A stretch of DNA of 42,958 bases from Desulfovibrionaceae bacterium (GCA_015709315.1 JACCQI010000026.1:1-42958); one strand, 5' to 3'; positions 16,761-23,889 are shown, counted from the first letter of the stretch. Translations and numbers: made by a program. The notes: generated by a model not told the origin, from the letters alone.

Positions 16761-17723
16761 TTACCGTGGTCTAGAAAGTGGTTTTATTTCTCCGTGCTTG
16801 ATGCAGTTTCGCGTGCCGTCAAAGTACTCCCTAAGAGAGTTAACAGACAACTTTTGGCCGAAGGTTTCATGGTAATATTGATAACAAGCATCAATTGTCG
16901 CACTTATCGTTATCTTTTCCCTCTTATACTTGTAGTCCCACATCCAAAGACCCAGCAAGCGCCCACGGAGTCCCTTTTTGTCAATCCAAACAGCGCTAGT
17001 CTTCCTTTGAAGCCATTCGCGGCATGTTCTTTCAATTATGCTAATTCCGTCCGTGGAAATGTCTTCAAATTGATCCCGAAGGTAAAAAATCCGTTTCAGT
17101 ACAGACTCCAACATCTTCTCGAACTCAAAATCAGGACAGCAAGGACTAGCACGCATGACAACCTCATTCCCATCAGTGGCCACACTGTATCCCTTTTGAG
17201 GAAAGAGCTTGGTAACTCTATGGTAAATTGACAATATATTAACCTCGGCCAAATCTTCAGGGAGCTCGTGTACGTCATGTAAATTTTGATCCAACAATTG
17301 CCAATAGTCATCGATGGCCTCGATGTACGAATCCATGGGGACTTCATCAGTCAATGATAAAGCGTCATAAACATAATCCTTTGAGAATTCATGGATGGCA
17401 TCAAGAGTGTCGATAAACTCCTGAGTAAAAATAATGGAGCACAGCTGACTTCTGTATTCGATGGATGCGTCATGCTCATATTGGTGAATGAAAGAGAAAG
17501 AAGCTTGCGATCCCAGCAGTGATATGGATCGTATCAAATCTTCGAAAGTCTCGGAGTCAATATCTTCCAACAATGATTTGATGTGCTCAATAGCATCAGC
17601 GACACGAGCCAGCCTTTGAGGATCCTCTGCCATTGCCTTCCGCCGCAAGTAACTCATATGAAAAAAGTCTTTCGATAGAATATCATCATACAAATCAATC
17701 GATGAAGTCGAGGTGTCCGGCAT
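16761..17723 (-). CDS. Unknown 320-aa protein at the island boundary
   Basis: I do not recognise this protein. It is soluble and acidic in its N-terminal half (SLLEDIDSETFEDLIRSISL). The basic C-terminal part WLQRKTSAVWIDKKGLRGRL, followed by ISATIDACYQYYHETFG and SLREYFDGTRNCIKHGEI, looks like a folded, possibly helix-turn-helix-type domain. The gene is AT-rich compared with the core and has its own terminator. A 6-bp inverted repeat (GTACTA...TAGTAC) near 17780-17794 lies in its probable promoter region. It is the last gene of the older island before the attachment repeat, a common place for regulators or cargo genes. Function is open. Confidence 0.6.
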   Translation of the reverse strand: MPDTSTSSIDLYDDILSKDFFHMSYLRRKAMAEDPQRLARVADAIEHIKSLLEDIDSETFEDLIRSISLLGSQASFSFIHQYEHDASIEYRSQLCSIIFTQEFIDTLDAIHEFSKDYVYDALSLTDEVPMDSYIEAIDDYWQLLDQNLHDVHELPEDLAEVNILSIYHRVTKLFPQKGYSVATDGNEVVMRASPCCPDFEFEKMLESVLKRIFYLRDQFEDISTDGISIIERTCREWLQRKTSAVWIDKKGLRGRLLGLWMWDYKYKREKITISATIDACYQYYHETFGQKLSVNSLREYFDGTRNCIKHGEIKPLSRPR

Positions 17724-17811
17724 AACTGATTCTCCAAAAAACGAAGGCTAAAGGGGAATTCTGCCTCCTTCAAAACTAGTACTATCCTAGTACAAAACGC
17801 TCAAAAAAGAA

Positions 17812-17843
17812 AAAGCCTTACGAAGGGTTCTTCGTAAGGCTTT
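17812..17843 (-). terminator. Terminator beside the left tRNA fragment
   Basis: AAAGCCTTACGAAG (17812-17825) and its exact complement CTTCGTAAGGCTTT (17830-17843) enclose the loop GGTT. On the minus strand the stem is followed by TTTCTTTTTT. This was probably the terminator of tRNA-Phe before the second element inserted. Together with 17724-17811 and the att repeat it fills the gap before the integrase; I see no gene there. Confidence 0.75.
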
Positions 17844-17901
17844 GATTTCTATGGTGCTCGGGGACAGAATTGAACTGCCGACACGGGGATTTTCAGTCCC
17901 C
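17840..17901. repeat. attL: Left attachment repeat: 3' part of tRNA-Phe
   Basis: These 62 bases are identical to 23785-23846 in the tRNA-Phe gene. They cover tRNA positions 27-76 and 12 bases beyond. Identity stops exactly at the start of the anticodon stem: AAAATTAGG follows here, TGCTCTACC follows in the tRNA. The fragment lacks the D-arm and cannot make a tRNA. Confidence 0.9.
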
Positions 17902-18024
17902 AAAATTAGGTACTTTAGGGATACTTAGGGACAGAGTGAGTTGACCGTAATGTCCTTGTCATTGCTTAAATAATAGCCTACAACGGACTCCAGGGACAAA
18001 CAGGGATGCACCCTATGTCCCGAC

Positions 18025-19341
18025 ATGAAAGTGGTGGACAAAGTGGTGGACAGCACCAGGAGGGCCAAAAACGTGGCACGCTTTTCGTGGATCAATTCAG
18101 AGGAGCATACCGGGGTCCGTTACCATGTGGACCCTGACCGTCCACGGCTGAAAGGCGGACGGTATGACCGTTTGTATGGAATCCGTTTTCAGGTAGACGG
18201 GAAGCGTCATGAAGTCTTGGTCGGCTGGGCCAGCGAAGGCATGACCGAAGGCCGGGCCGCCGATGAACGCAAGCGCCTCATGGACCAAGCGAAGGAAGGC
18301 GGGGCCGCGACCAAGCGGCAGGAGCGGGAACTCCTCCTCGCGAAGCGCAAGGAAGAGGAACGGCTCAAGCGTCTTGAGGAATCCAAGAACGTCACCTTCA
18401 AGGCGTTTGCCGAGGACGAGTATTTCCCGATAGCCCTCCCCGGTTGGAAGCCCGAGACAGGCCGCAAGCATGTAGAACATTGCAAGACCTGGCTGTACCC
18501 GCAATTGGGTGATGTTCCCCTGCGCGAGATCACGATCCAGCATGTGAACAAGATCAAGGCCGCGCTGCTCAAGGCGGAACGCGCACCACGGACCATGCAA
18601 GCGGTTTTCCGCACATTCTCTATGGTATGGAACGCCGCCCGTGACGCCGGGATCGTTGAGGGCAAATGTCCTACGGCGCTCAAGTCCTTCAAGCTGCCCA
18701 AGGTGGACAACGAGAAGCAGCGTTACCTTTCCCCGAAAGAGAGCGAGAAACTGCTCAAATGTGTACGGGCCAGGAGCGAACAGGCTGCGGACATGGCCCT
18801 TGTGTCACTGGAGAGCGGTCTCCGCTTCGGGGAGATCGCCGCGCTCACTTGGGGGGCGGTTGACCTCGAAGGCCGCACCCTCCTCGCCATGAATACAAAG
18901 GGAAAGAAGGACCGGGTGGTGCCCATGACCGAACGGCTGCATGGGCTTCTCTCCGGCATGGAGCACGGCGGCGATGGTGAGCTTGTTTTTCCTACTCGAC
19001 TTGGCACCAAGCACAAACAAGTGCCCTCGGCTTTCGTCCGGGGCATTGCCGATTCCAAGCTGAATCAGGATGTGGACGATCCGAAGATGAAGGTCAGCTT
19101 CCACACCCTCCGGCACTCCTACGCCTCACGGCTCGTCAAACAAGGAGTGAGCCTGTACCACGTTCAAAAGCTCCTGGGTCACTCGACGCCGGTCATGACG
19201 GCCCGATACTCAAAGCTGGCCAACGAAGACTTGACCAACGCAGTCCGGGTGATGGAGGACGGCGAGAAGGCCGCTGCCGCCGAGAAGAAGGGCGGGGGCA
19301 AAGTTGTTTCCATGAAGAAGGCAGGAGGGGTTAACAAATGA
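18025..19341 (+). CDS. int: Tyrosine integrase (site-specific recombinase)
   Basis: A 438-residue tyrosine recombinase. The N-terminal domain has the integrase arm-binding pattern (GIRFQVDGKRHEVLVGWASEG), then a SAM-like core-binding domain at about 130-230, and a catalytic domain with R267 (GLRFGE), H360-x-x-R363 (HTLRH), H386 (LGHS) and Y395 (ARYSKL). All catalytic residues are present. It sits 123 bases from the attL repeat and would recombine the two tRNA-Phe repeats. Start ATG 18025 lacks a good ribosome site. The first codons encode VVDKVVD from a duplicated GTGGTGGACA decamer that also occurs near attR, so the gene start may overlap integrase binding sites. TTGACC (17941) and TAAATA (17967) are a weak promoter candidate. 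The next gene overlaps it by 4 bases. Confidence 0.95.
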   Translation: MKVVDKVVDSTRRAKNVARFSWINSEEHTGVRYHVDPDRPRLKGGRYDRLYGIRFQVDGKRHEVLVGWASEGMTEGRAADERKRLMDQAKEGGAATKRQERELLLAKRKEEERLKRLEESKNVTFKAFAEDEYFPIALPGWKPETGRKHVEHCKTWLYPQLGDVPLREITIQHVNKIKAALLKAERAPRTMQAVFRTFSMVWNAARDAGIVEGKCPTALKSFKLPKVDNEKQRYLSPKESEKLLKCVRARSEQAADMALVSLESGLRFGEIAALTWGAVDLEGRTLLAMNTKGKKDRVVPMTERLHGLLSGMEHGGDGELVFPTRLGTKHKQVPSAFVRGIADSKLNQDVDDPKMKVSFHTLRHSYASRLVKQGVSLYHVQKLLGHSTPVMTARYSKLANEDLTNAVRVMEDGEKAAAAEKKGGGKVVSMKKAGGVNK

Positions 19342-19934
19342 AACCTGTGCCGATTTTGATTGGTTGGAGGAGCGGAGAGGACGAATCTTGTATCGAAGGG
19401 GCGATCACCGTAGCAATCCAGCACGTCGGTTCGCTAACAGATGAAATGCTTGGTGGGTTAGAAGCCCATGTGGTGGCCTTTCTTTTAGCTGAGAAATCCA
19501 CGAGCAAGTTGCCTGTTGGTTTGTCTGCGACCAGAGAGCAGCTTGCGGTATTGGAAAAGACCGCCGAGGCTTTCCATGAGGCTTTGAAAGCTGCTGAGGG
19601 CAATCCTACCCTGATGGGCGCGTTGCGTCGGTACGGAATCAAACAATCCTTGGCTGCGCAGGTTGACGAACTCCCGTTTGTGGCCCGCCAGCTAGCCAAA
19701 CAGTTGCCCAGAGGCTCGCGCTGGTCCAAAGAGTACTCTCCCCGCCGCGACCTCGTGCGTGGGCTGGCGATGGTGTTTGAAGAAGCCACCGGATTTGCAG
19801 CACGCGGAGAGGTCAAGCACGAACGCGAAGGCGACCAGTACTATGGGCGATTTTTCGAGCTAGTAGTTGATGTGCTAAAAGAGCTTGGGCACGAGGCCCC
19901 GACTGGTAAGACTGTTTTGAAGGACATCGAATAA
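19338..19934 (+). CDS. Unknown 198-aa protein coupled to the integrase
   Basis: I do not recognise this protein. It starts inside the integrase stop (ATGA overlap), so its translation is coupled to the integrase. It is mostly helical and soluble (LSATREQLAVLEKTAEAFHE, ELVVDVLKELGHEAP), with no clear catalytic motif and no membrane segment. A factor that helps recombination or controls the integrase level is possible from position only. No ribosome site of its own is needed. Confidence 0.6.
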   Translation: MKPVPILIGWRSGEDESCIEGAITVAIQHVGSLTDEMLGGLEAHVVAFLLAEKSTSKLPVGLSATREQLAVLEKTAEAFHEALKAAEGNPTLMGALRRYGIKQSLAAQVDELPFVARQLAKQLPRGSRWSKEYSPRRDLVRGLAMVFEEATGFAARGEVKHEREGDQYYGRFFELVVDVLKELGHEAPTGKTVLKDIE

Positions 19935-20043
19935 AGGGGAAGTCGAAATGACAAATTACGGGTTTCGACTTCCCGTGATTCTATAAAAACGATGCCTTAG
20001 TTGTTTCTCAGGGATGCCCAAAATATCCCAAAGGAGAAACAAC

Positions 20044-20298
20044 ATGAACCAGCAGATTGAAACCATCCTCGCTCGTATGCGGGAAATCTTCCCCCCCGCC
20101 ATGCCTTTGGCTGAGTTTGACCGACATCCGGCCTTGCCGTCGGCCAAGACCATTCGAAATATGCGGAGCGCCCGCACCATACCCACCGAGCTGTTTTTTC
20201 GAGATGGCCGCCGCGTGCTTGTGGACGTTCCCGCTTTCCTTGCGTGGTGGGGGCAGCGACTCCGAGAGGACAGCTACGGGAAAGGCGAGGCGGCGTAG
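20044..20298 (+). CDS. Excisionase-like helix-turn-helix protein
   Basis: An 84-residue protein starting at ATG 20044 with AAAGGAGAAACAAC before it. The core LAEFDRHPALPSAKTIRNMR, then FFRDGRRVLVDVPAFLAWWG, has the layout of AlpA/Xis-type winged helix proteins: a helix-turn-helix followed by a beta wing ending in the WW-containing helix. Its place two genes after int fits a recombination directionality factor or an element regulator. The gap 19935-20043 contains a short inverted repeat, GAAGTCGAAA near 19939 and TTTCGACTTC near 19963, which could be its operator or the terminator of the preceding gene. Confidence 0.6.
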   Translation: MNQQIETILARMREIFPPAMPLAEFDRHPALPSAKTIRNMRSARTIPTELFFRDGRRVLVDVPAFLAWWGQRLREDSYGKGEAA

Positions 20299-20334
20299 CC
20301 ATGTGTCACCCTCACACCGTGACGGTGTTTTGTC

Positions 20335-21318
20335 ATGGCCGGTAACTTCATTTTGCTCCCCTTCCGCGAATCAATCCGAGCCGGTGAATTTGGCTACTGG
20401 GAAGATAGTCATATCGCAGTCCTGCCGGTCCTGATTGCCCATGAAAACCGCAAGACGCGCATTGCCCGGCCAAGTCTGGACCGAATTGCTGTATTGGCCG
20501 GAGTAGCCAAACGAACAGCAGCAGGAGCCACTTCCAGCCTTCAAAGATCGAGATGGCTCACGAAACAATCCATACCGCTTCCAGGTGGCCGGACACGCCT
20601 GGAATACCGCTTGGATTATACGCCCTACCGAGAACGAACAGACCAAGGGGCATGGGTCCGTTTGGAATCCTCGCTGATTTTCCAAGGCGTTTGGGCCGTC
20701 ATGCCCCCGTCGGTCAGGAAACTCTATCTCACCTTGCTTGGGTTTTCATGGTCGTCTCACATGGCTTGGGTTCCAGACGATGGGGCTTGCGGAGATGATT
20801 GGTTGATCGCCTATGACCACGAAGGCGATTTAGAGCGATTTGTCGATGCAAGATATCTGACTCCTCCCTTCCTCAACAATGCGGCGGGCCTCGAAGAAAG
20901 AACAGGTCGCCGTGCATGGTCCTGGCTCATGGACAACGGGTTCATAATTGCCAACGGAGAAGGGACAACCTCCAGCCCGACAGACCTATACCGGGAGGGA
21001 ATCATCATGCCCGATGTTACCAACTTGAAGTGTGACTCTGTGTTGCGTCGGCTTGGCAGCGTCGAGGAGATCACACCGACTCCGGGAGCACGGTCCAGAC
21101 TGACCAACACCCGCAAACGGCAAAAAAGGGCCATGAATGACATGGCGTCCCAAAAGAGCGGACAAAAGCAGGCCCAGGGCCGGACATTGTCCGCCGTGCA
21201 ACCGGACACCAGGGAACCGGAACAAGTCTTTGAACAAGTCTTTGAACAAGTCTTGGACAAGTCGTGCACAAAAGATTGTGCACACGCCCGCTGTCTTTTG
21301 GAGGTGCCGAATGATTGA
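20335..21318 (+). CDS. Replication initiator-like protein with winged helix
   Basis: A 327-residue protein. Residues about 40-95 (RPSLDRIAVLAGVAKRTAAG, then a GGRTRLEYRL wing) form a winged helix of the kind seen in plasmid and phage replication initiators. The middle (PSVRKLYLTLLGFSWSSHMA) looks like a second domain, and the C-terminal third is basic and disordered (RSRLTNTRKRQKRAMNDMAS). Near the end the protein reads EQVFEQVFEQVLDK. This reflects 12-bp tandem repeats in the DNA at 21219-21266, as in phage initiators whose origin lies inside their gene. The ribosome site is weak. Function is inferred from fold and repeats. Confidence 0.55.
   Translation: MAGNFILLPFRESIRAGEFGYWEDSHIAVLPVLIAHENRKTRIARPSLDRIAVLAGVAKRTAAGATSSLQRSRWLTKQSIPLPGGRTRLEYRLDYTPYRERTDQGAWVRLESSLIFQGVWAVMPPSVRKLYLTLLGFSWSSHMAWVPDDGACGDDWLIAYDHEGDLERFVDARYLTPPFLNNAAGLEERTGRRAWSWLMDNGFIIANGEGTTSSPTDLYREGIIMPDVTNLKCDSVLRRLGSVEEITPTPGARSRLTNTRKRQKRAMNDMASQKSGQKQAQGRTLSAVQPDTREPEQVFEQVFEQVLDKSCTKDCAHARCLLEVPND
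21219..21283. repeat. Iteron-like tandem repeats and inverted repeat inside the initiator gene
   Basis: Three head-to-tail 12-mers, GGAACAAGTCTT (21219), TGAACAAGTCTT (21231) and TGAACAAGTCTT (21243), are followed by a shorter copy GGACAAGTC (21255). The inverted pair GTGCAC (21264-21269) and GTGCAC (21278-21283), itself palindromic, encloses AAAAGATT. The pattern resembles an initiator-binding origin. Confidence 0.55.
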
Positions 21319-21469
21319 TTTCCAAACCAAAAGGCAAGTGGAGAAGACCCTACGGTCAAACGGCTTCGGACAGGGTACGGCAAAGAAGATTGTTGCGCTT
21401 ATTGGTCCTGTTCTTGAGGGAAAAGGCAAAGAAGCCATGAAGGGGAAAGGCAATGAAGATCGTCCGTGA
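21311..21469 (+). CDS. Small unknown basic protein (52 aa)
   Basis: A 52-residue protein starting at ATG 21311 with GGAGGTGCCGA upstream. It overlaps the end of the initiator-like gene by 8 bases and the start of the nuclease gene by 17. The sequence MIDFQTKRQVEKTLRSNGFG followed by GTAKKIVALIG suggests one helical hairpin, possibly helix-hairpin-helix-like. The tight overlaps indicate a translated member of the operon. Confidence 0.55.
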   Translation: MIDFQTKRQVEKTLRSNGFGQGTAKKIVALIGPVLEGKGKEAMKGKGNEDRP

Positions 21470-21926
21470 TAGCCGAGAGCAAAGCCCGTTCCGCTTCGAT
21501 GGTGAACAGTACGAGGGCGTGATCGTGACCGAGGGCACCCTGACAACTGGCGACTACAGCCTTGTTGGATTGGAAAGCCGGGTGGCTGTCGAGCGGAAGT
21601 CCCTGCCTGACTTCGTGGCGTCCATCTCTACGGGCCGGGAACGCTTTGAACGGGAGTTGGTCAGGGCAAGGGGCTTGGATGCCTTCATGGTGGTCGTAGA
21701 GTCTCCCTTCTCCGATTTGGTGGCCGGGAACTATCGAAGTCGCATGGAACCGAAGGCAGCGACACAGACGGTCTATTCATTCATGTCCCGATACCGTGCG
21801 ACCTTCCACTTCGCACAGAGCAGGGCATGGGCTGAATACGCCACATTTCATTTTTTAAGGCACTACGCCCGGCAGGTGGAGGCCATTTACCAAGCGGCGG
21901 TGAAAACGCGCCAGAAAGCCGCGTAG
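21453..21926 (+). CDS. ERCC4-domain nuclease (XPF/Mus81-like)
   Basis: A 157-residue stand-alone ERCC4 nuclease domain. Catalytic residues are visible: D6 and E9 in RDSREQ, D34 in GDYS (33-36), and E47-R-K49 in VERKSLPDF. Structure-specific cutting of forked or flapped DNA is the family activity. In phages and islands such short ERCC4 proteins are thought to serve replication or recombination. It lacks the helicase and the C-terminal HhH2 part of cellular XPF. It overlaps the 52-aa gene by 17 bases and so belongs to the replication operon of the element. A GGGG-AAAGGC ribosome-site-like stretch precedes ATG 21453. Confidence 0.85.
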   Translation: MKIVRDSREQSPFRFDGEQYEGVIVTEGTLTTGDYSLVGLESRVAVERKSLPDFVASISTGRERFERELVRARGLDAFMVVVESPFSDLVAGNYRSRMEPKAATQTVYSFMSRYRATFHFAQSRAWAEYATFHFLRHYARQVEAIYQAAVKTRQKAA

Positions 21927-21967
21927 GGCGAATCTAGCGGCGGTCTAACTCAGACAGGAGCATAGAT

Positions 21968-22216
21968 ATGACAACAGAATCCACCGACACCCCCACCCCC
22001 CGCAAGAAACGGTTGCGCCTGACTTCGGTTGAAGCCGTCCGCGCATACCTCGCCGGGTGCCTGACTCGGCTTGAGAATGGCGAGTTGGACGAAGGGCAGA
22101 CCAAGGCCCGCGCATACGTCGCACAGACGCTTGTGCGGATCATGGAAGGCAGCGACTTGGAAAAACGAATTGCGGCCCTGGAAGCCGTACAGGAGGAACA
22201 TCTCAATGTTAAATAA
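21968..22216 (+). CDS. Unknown 82-aa protein
   Basis: A hydrophilic 82-residue protein (KKRLRLTSVEAVRAYLAGCL, LEKRIAALEAVQEEHLNVK). CAGGAGCATAGAT upstream is a good ribosome site. The helical, coiled-coil-like C-terminus suggests oligomerisation. It belongs to the same plus-strand operon. Function unknown. Confidence 0.6.
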   Translation: MTTESTDTPTPRKKRLRLTSVEAVRAYLAGCLTRLENGELDEGQTKARAYVAQTLVRIMEGSDLEKRIAALEAVQEEHLNVK

Positions 22217-22243
22217 AGCCCTTAAATTAAGGAGGTTATGGAC

Positions 22244-22465
22244 ATGACCAAGATAAACACGCGAATTGACAAGTTGGAGCAGTGGCTCAGGCCCAAGGAA
22301 CTGGTTCCCGACGAGGCATTGAAGGTCAGGTTGAACCGCACTTGTCGGCGTCTGGGTTGGCCGGAGATCGAGGGTCCGGTCTACCGCAGCACTCGTGATC
22401 CGGCAGAGCGTCTCAAGGGTGCATTGGAACGGTTCAGGGAGGCAGAGGATGAAAGTCTCTCATAA
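22244..22465 (+). CDS. Unknown 73-aa protein
   Basis: A 73-residue protein (MTKINTRIDKLEQWLRPKEL...). ATG 22244 is chosen because GGAGG at 22231-22235 is eight bases upstream; ATG 22238 would be too close. It overlaps the next gene by 17 bases. Mostly helical and charged; function unknown. Confidence 0.55.
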   Translation: MTKINTRIDKLEQWLRPKELVPDEALKVRLNRTCRRLGWPEIEGPVYRSTRDPAERLKGALERFREAEDESLS

Positions 22466-22715
22466 CGAAAACTACTGTGACCCCGGTGTGGTGGTGCATG
22501 AGATAGCGACCAGCCTAGAACCGGCAAGCGTCCTAGCTTACCTCATGGACACCGTGGCCCAAGAGGGTGGTTTCGTCCAACGTAGGAAAGAAGCCGTTTC
22601 TTACTGGTTGGGTATGCGTCAACAGCCCGACCTTGACTTGAAGGCCATCGCCCTTCGGGTAGCGGCTCACCACAAAACAAAACTGGAGCAGGGAATGGAC
22701 CTGTTCCGCAGATAA
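22449..22715 (+). CDS. Unknown 88-aa protein
   Basis: An 88-residue protein starting at ATG 22449, overlapping the preceding gene, with GAGG before the start. MKVSHNENYCDPGVVVHEIA is followed by helical stretches; there is no recognised domain. Tight packing supports a real gene of the element operon. Confidence 0.55.
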   Translation: MKVSHNENYCDPGVVVHEIATSLEPASVLAYLMDTVAQEGGFVQRRKEAVSYWLGMRQQPDLDLKAIALRVAAHHKTKLEQGMDLFRR

Positions 22716-22730
22716 CAAAAGGAGATCATT

Positions 22731-23309
22731 ATGTTTTCTGAGTTCAACGCCATTGTCGATAAGGCTAAGGCCAGCATTGAAACCGCCGCTACCGAAGTGC
22801 AAGAGGAGATATCGGCCCTTGAAGCCCGGAAACATGCCGCCACTGCCGAGGCCGATCAACTCCAGGCGGAGTACGACGCTGCGCTCCTGGCCGATTCCGA
22901 CAAGGCTATGGAGATCAAAGACCGCCTGTCGGTCCAGCGCGATATGGCCGCCGCCCTGGAACGCCAGCTTCGTCCGATCCTGGCCCAACGTGAACAGGTC
23001 CGCAAGGAAGCCATCTCCCGAGCCGCTGAAGCCATCGCCGAGGCCGTGGGGACCGAGGGCAACGCCTCGATCCGAAAATGCCGCACCGAGGCTGAAGAAA
23101 AGCGAGAGGCGTATGTCGCCGCGCTTCAAAACCTGGAGCGCGTTCAGCACGGGGTTGCCGACGTTGGAAGGCGGCTGCATCCCCTGTGCGGCAAGGAAGG
23201 ACTCTCTGTCCCGCCCATGACCGTGGAGCGATATTCCCGAGACGCGCTGCTTGTCGATGAAAAGTTCCTGGCCGAAAGCGAAAGCACGGCGAGCATCATG
23301 TGGGGCTGA
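22731..23309 (+). CDS. Coiled-coil protein of unknown function (192 aa)
   Basis: A 192-residue protein, with AAAGGAGATCATT before ATG 22731. Residues 5-150 are almost continuous alanine- and glutamate-rich heptads (ASIETAATEVQEEISALEAR), so a long coiled coil is likely. The C-terminal 40 residues are less repetitive (LCGKEGLSVPPMTVERYSRD). Similar proteins are common in phage and island replication operons. A structural or scaffold role cannot be shown. It is the last plus-strand gene of the element. Confidence 0.6.
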   Translation: MFSEFNAIVDKAKASIETAATEVQEEISALEARKHAATAEADQLQAEYDAALLADSDKAMEIKDRLSVQRDMAAALERQLRPILAQREQVRKEAISRAAEAIAEAVGTEGNASIRKCRTEAEEKREAYVAALQNLERVQHGVADVGRRLHPLCGKEGLSVPPMTVERYSRDALLVDEKFLAESESTASIMWG

Positions 23310-23331
23310 AAGTTGAGCTTGTAGCAAAAAG

Positions 23332-23351
23332 GCCCCTGCTTAGGCGGGGGC
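23332..23351 (-). terminator. Terminator of the small minus-strand gene
   Basis: GCCCCTGC (23332-23339) pairs with GCGGGGGC (23344-23351) around TTAG, followed on the minus strand by TTTTT (23326-23330). It ends transcription coming from 23371-23607 and may also slow the convergent operon. Confidence 0.7.
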
Positions 23352-23370
23352 TATCCCGTTGTCTGGATAA

Positions 23371-23607
23371 CTATGTTATAGCAAAGTTTGTTGGTGTGGT
23401 TGCCTTCTCAATGGCCTTGAGCGCGCTATCCGGTGGAGTATCCATCATCGCTACACACTCTTCTAGGGCTTCCAGCATATCAGGTGCCGCGAGAAAAAGA
23501 GGGTAGTATTCCTCCTTGACGTTCTCGCATATAACAATGCGCGTCACCTTCTCAACAATAGTTCCCGAGTTTGCACCCAGCGACGGTTGAAGCGTCAATT
23601 TTTTCAT
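23371..23607 (-). CDS. Small unknown protein, phage-like
   Basis: A 78-residue protein (MKKLTLQPSLGANSG...). The stretch APDMLEALEECVAMM is like a motif found in many small phage proteins of unknown role. AGGAGAGG lies ten bases before ATG 23607. It is the only minus-strand gene of the element and has its own terminator, so it may be expressed independently, for example as a repressor-side or resident-state gene. That idea rests on orientation only. Confidence 0.6.
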   Translation of the reverse strand: MKKLTLQPSLGANSGTIVEKVTRIVICENVKEEYYPLFLAAPDMLEALEECVAMMDTPPDSALKAIEKATTPTNFAIT

Positions 23608-23757
23608 TAATGACCTCTCCTGCTTGCTATCGGTTGGGAATTAATTTTCATACCCGTACATCGACCTGGAGGCTGTGTACATAGTGTTGGCTGGCATAGG
23701 GGGGGTCAGACTCCCAAACTGGTGGACAGAGTGGTGGACAAATCCGCCACAAAAGAA

Positions 23758-23788
23758 AAAGGCCTACGGATGTTTTCCATAAGCCTTT
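23758..23788 (-). terminator. tRNA-Phe terminator supplied by the inserted element
   Basis: AAAGGCCTACGG (23758-23769) and CCATAAGCCTTT (23777-23788) pair fully only in minus-strand RNA, where two positions become G-U pairs. TTTTTCTTTTG follows on the minus strand. It starts at the element side of the att repeat, so it replaced the older terminator now at 17812-17843. Confidence 0.75.
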
Positions 23789-23846
23789 GATTTCTATGGT
23801 GCTCGGGGACAGAATTGAACTGCCGACACGGGGATTTTCAGTCCCC
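23785..23846. repeat. attR: Right attachment repeat inside tRNA-Phe
   Basis: A 62-base copy identical to 17840-17901. Here the sequence continues into the D-arm and acceptor 5' side, so this copy restores an intact tRNA. Confidence 0.9.
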
Positions 23847-23872
23847 TGCTCTACCGACTGAGCTACCCGAGC
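23797..23872 (-). tRNA. tRNA-Phe: tRNA-Phe (GAA) with encoded CCA
   Basis: A 76-nt cloverleaf on the minus strand. The acceptor stem is GCTCGGG/CCCGAGC, the D-arm GCTC...GAGC, the anticodon stem GGGGA/TCCCC with loop CTGAAAA giving anticodon GAA, and the T-arm GGCAG-TTCAATT-CTGTC. CCA is encoded at 23799-23797. It is the integration site of the element to its left. Confidence 0.97.
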
Positions 23873-23889
23873 AACCGGTCGAGAAGTGG

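Larger units (their letters stand above)
17840..23846. mobile_element. Compact integrative element in tRNA-Phe (5945-bp unit)
   Basis: The element is bounded by 62-bp direct repeats, one in the intact tRNA-Phe. From left to right it carries a tyrosine integrase, a 198-aa protein, an excisionase-like HTH protein, a replication-initiator-like protein, four small proteins, an ERCC4 nuclease, a coiled-coil protein and one minus-strand small protein. There are no capsid, portal, terminase, relaxase or conjugation genes. This suggests a plasmid-like integrative element or a phage satellite that relies on a helper. Because the intact tRNA is at its right end, it inserted after the island to its left. 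Confidence 0.85.

Noticed and set aside
17840-17901. Possible second tRNA-Phe gene
   Set aside because: Only positions 27-76 are present; the D-arm and 5' acceptor strand are missing. It is an attachment repeat.
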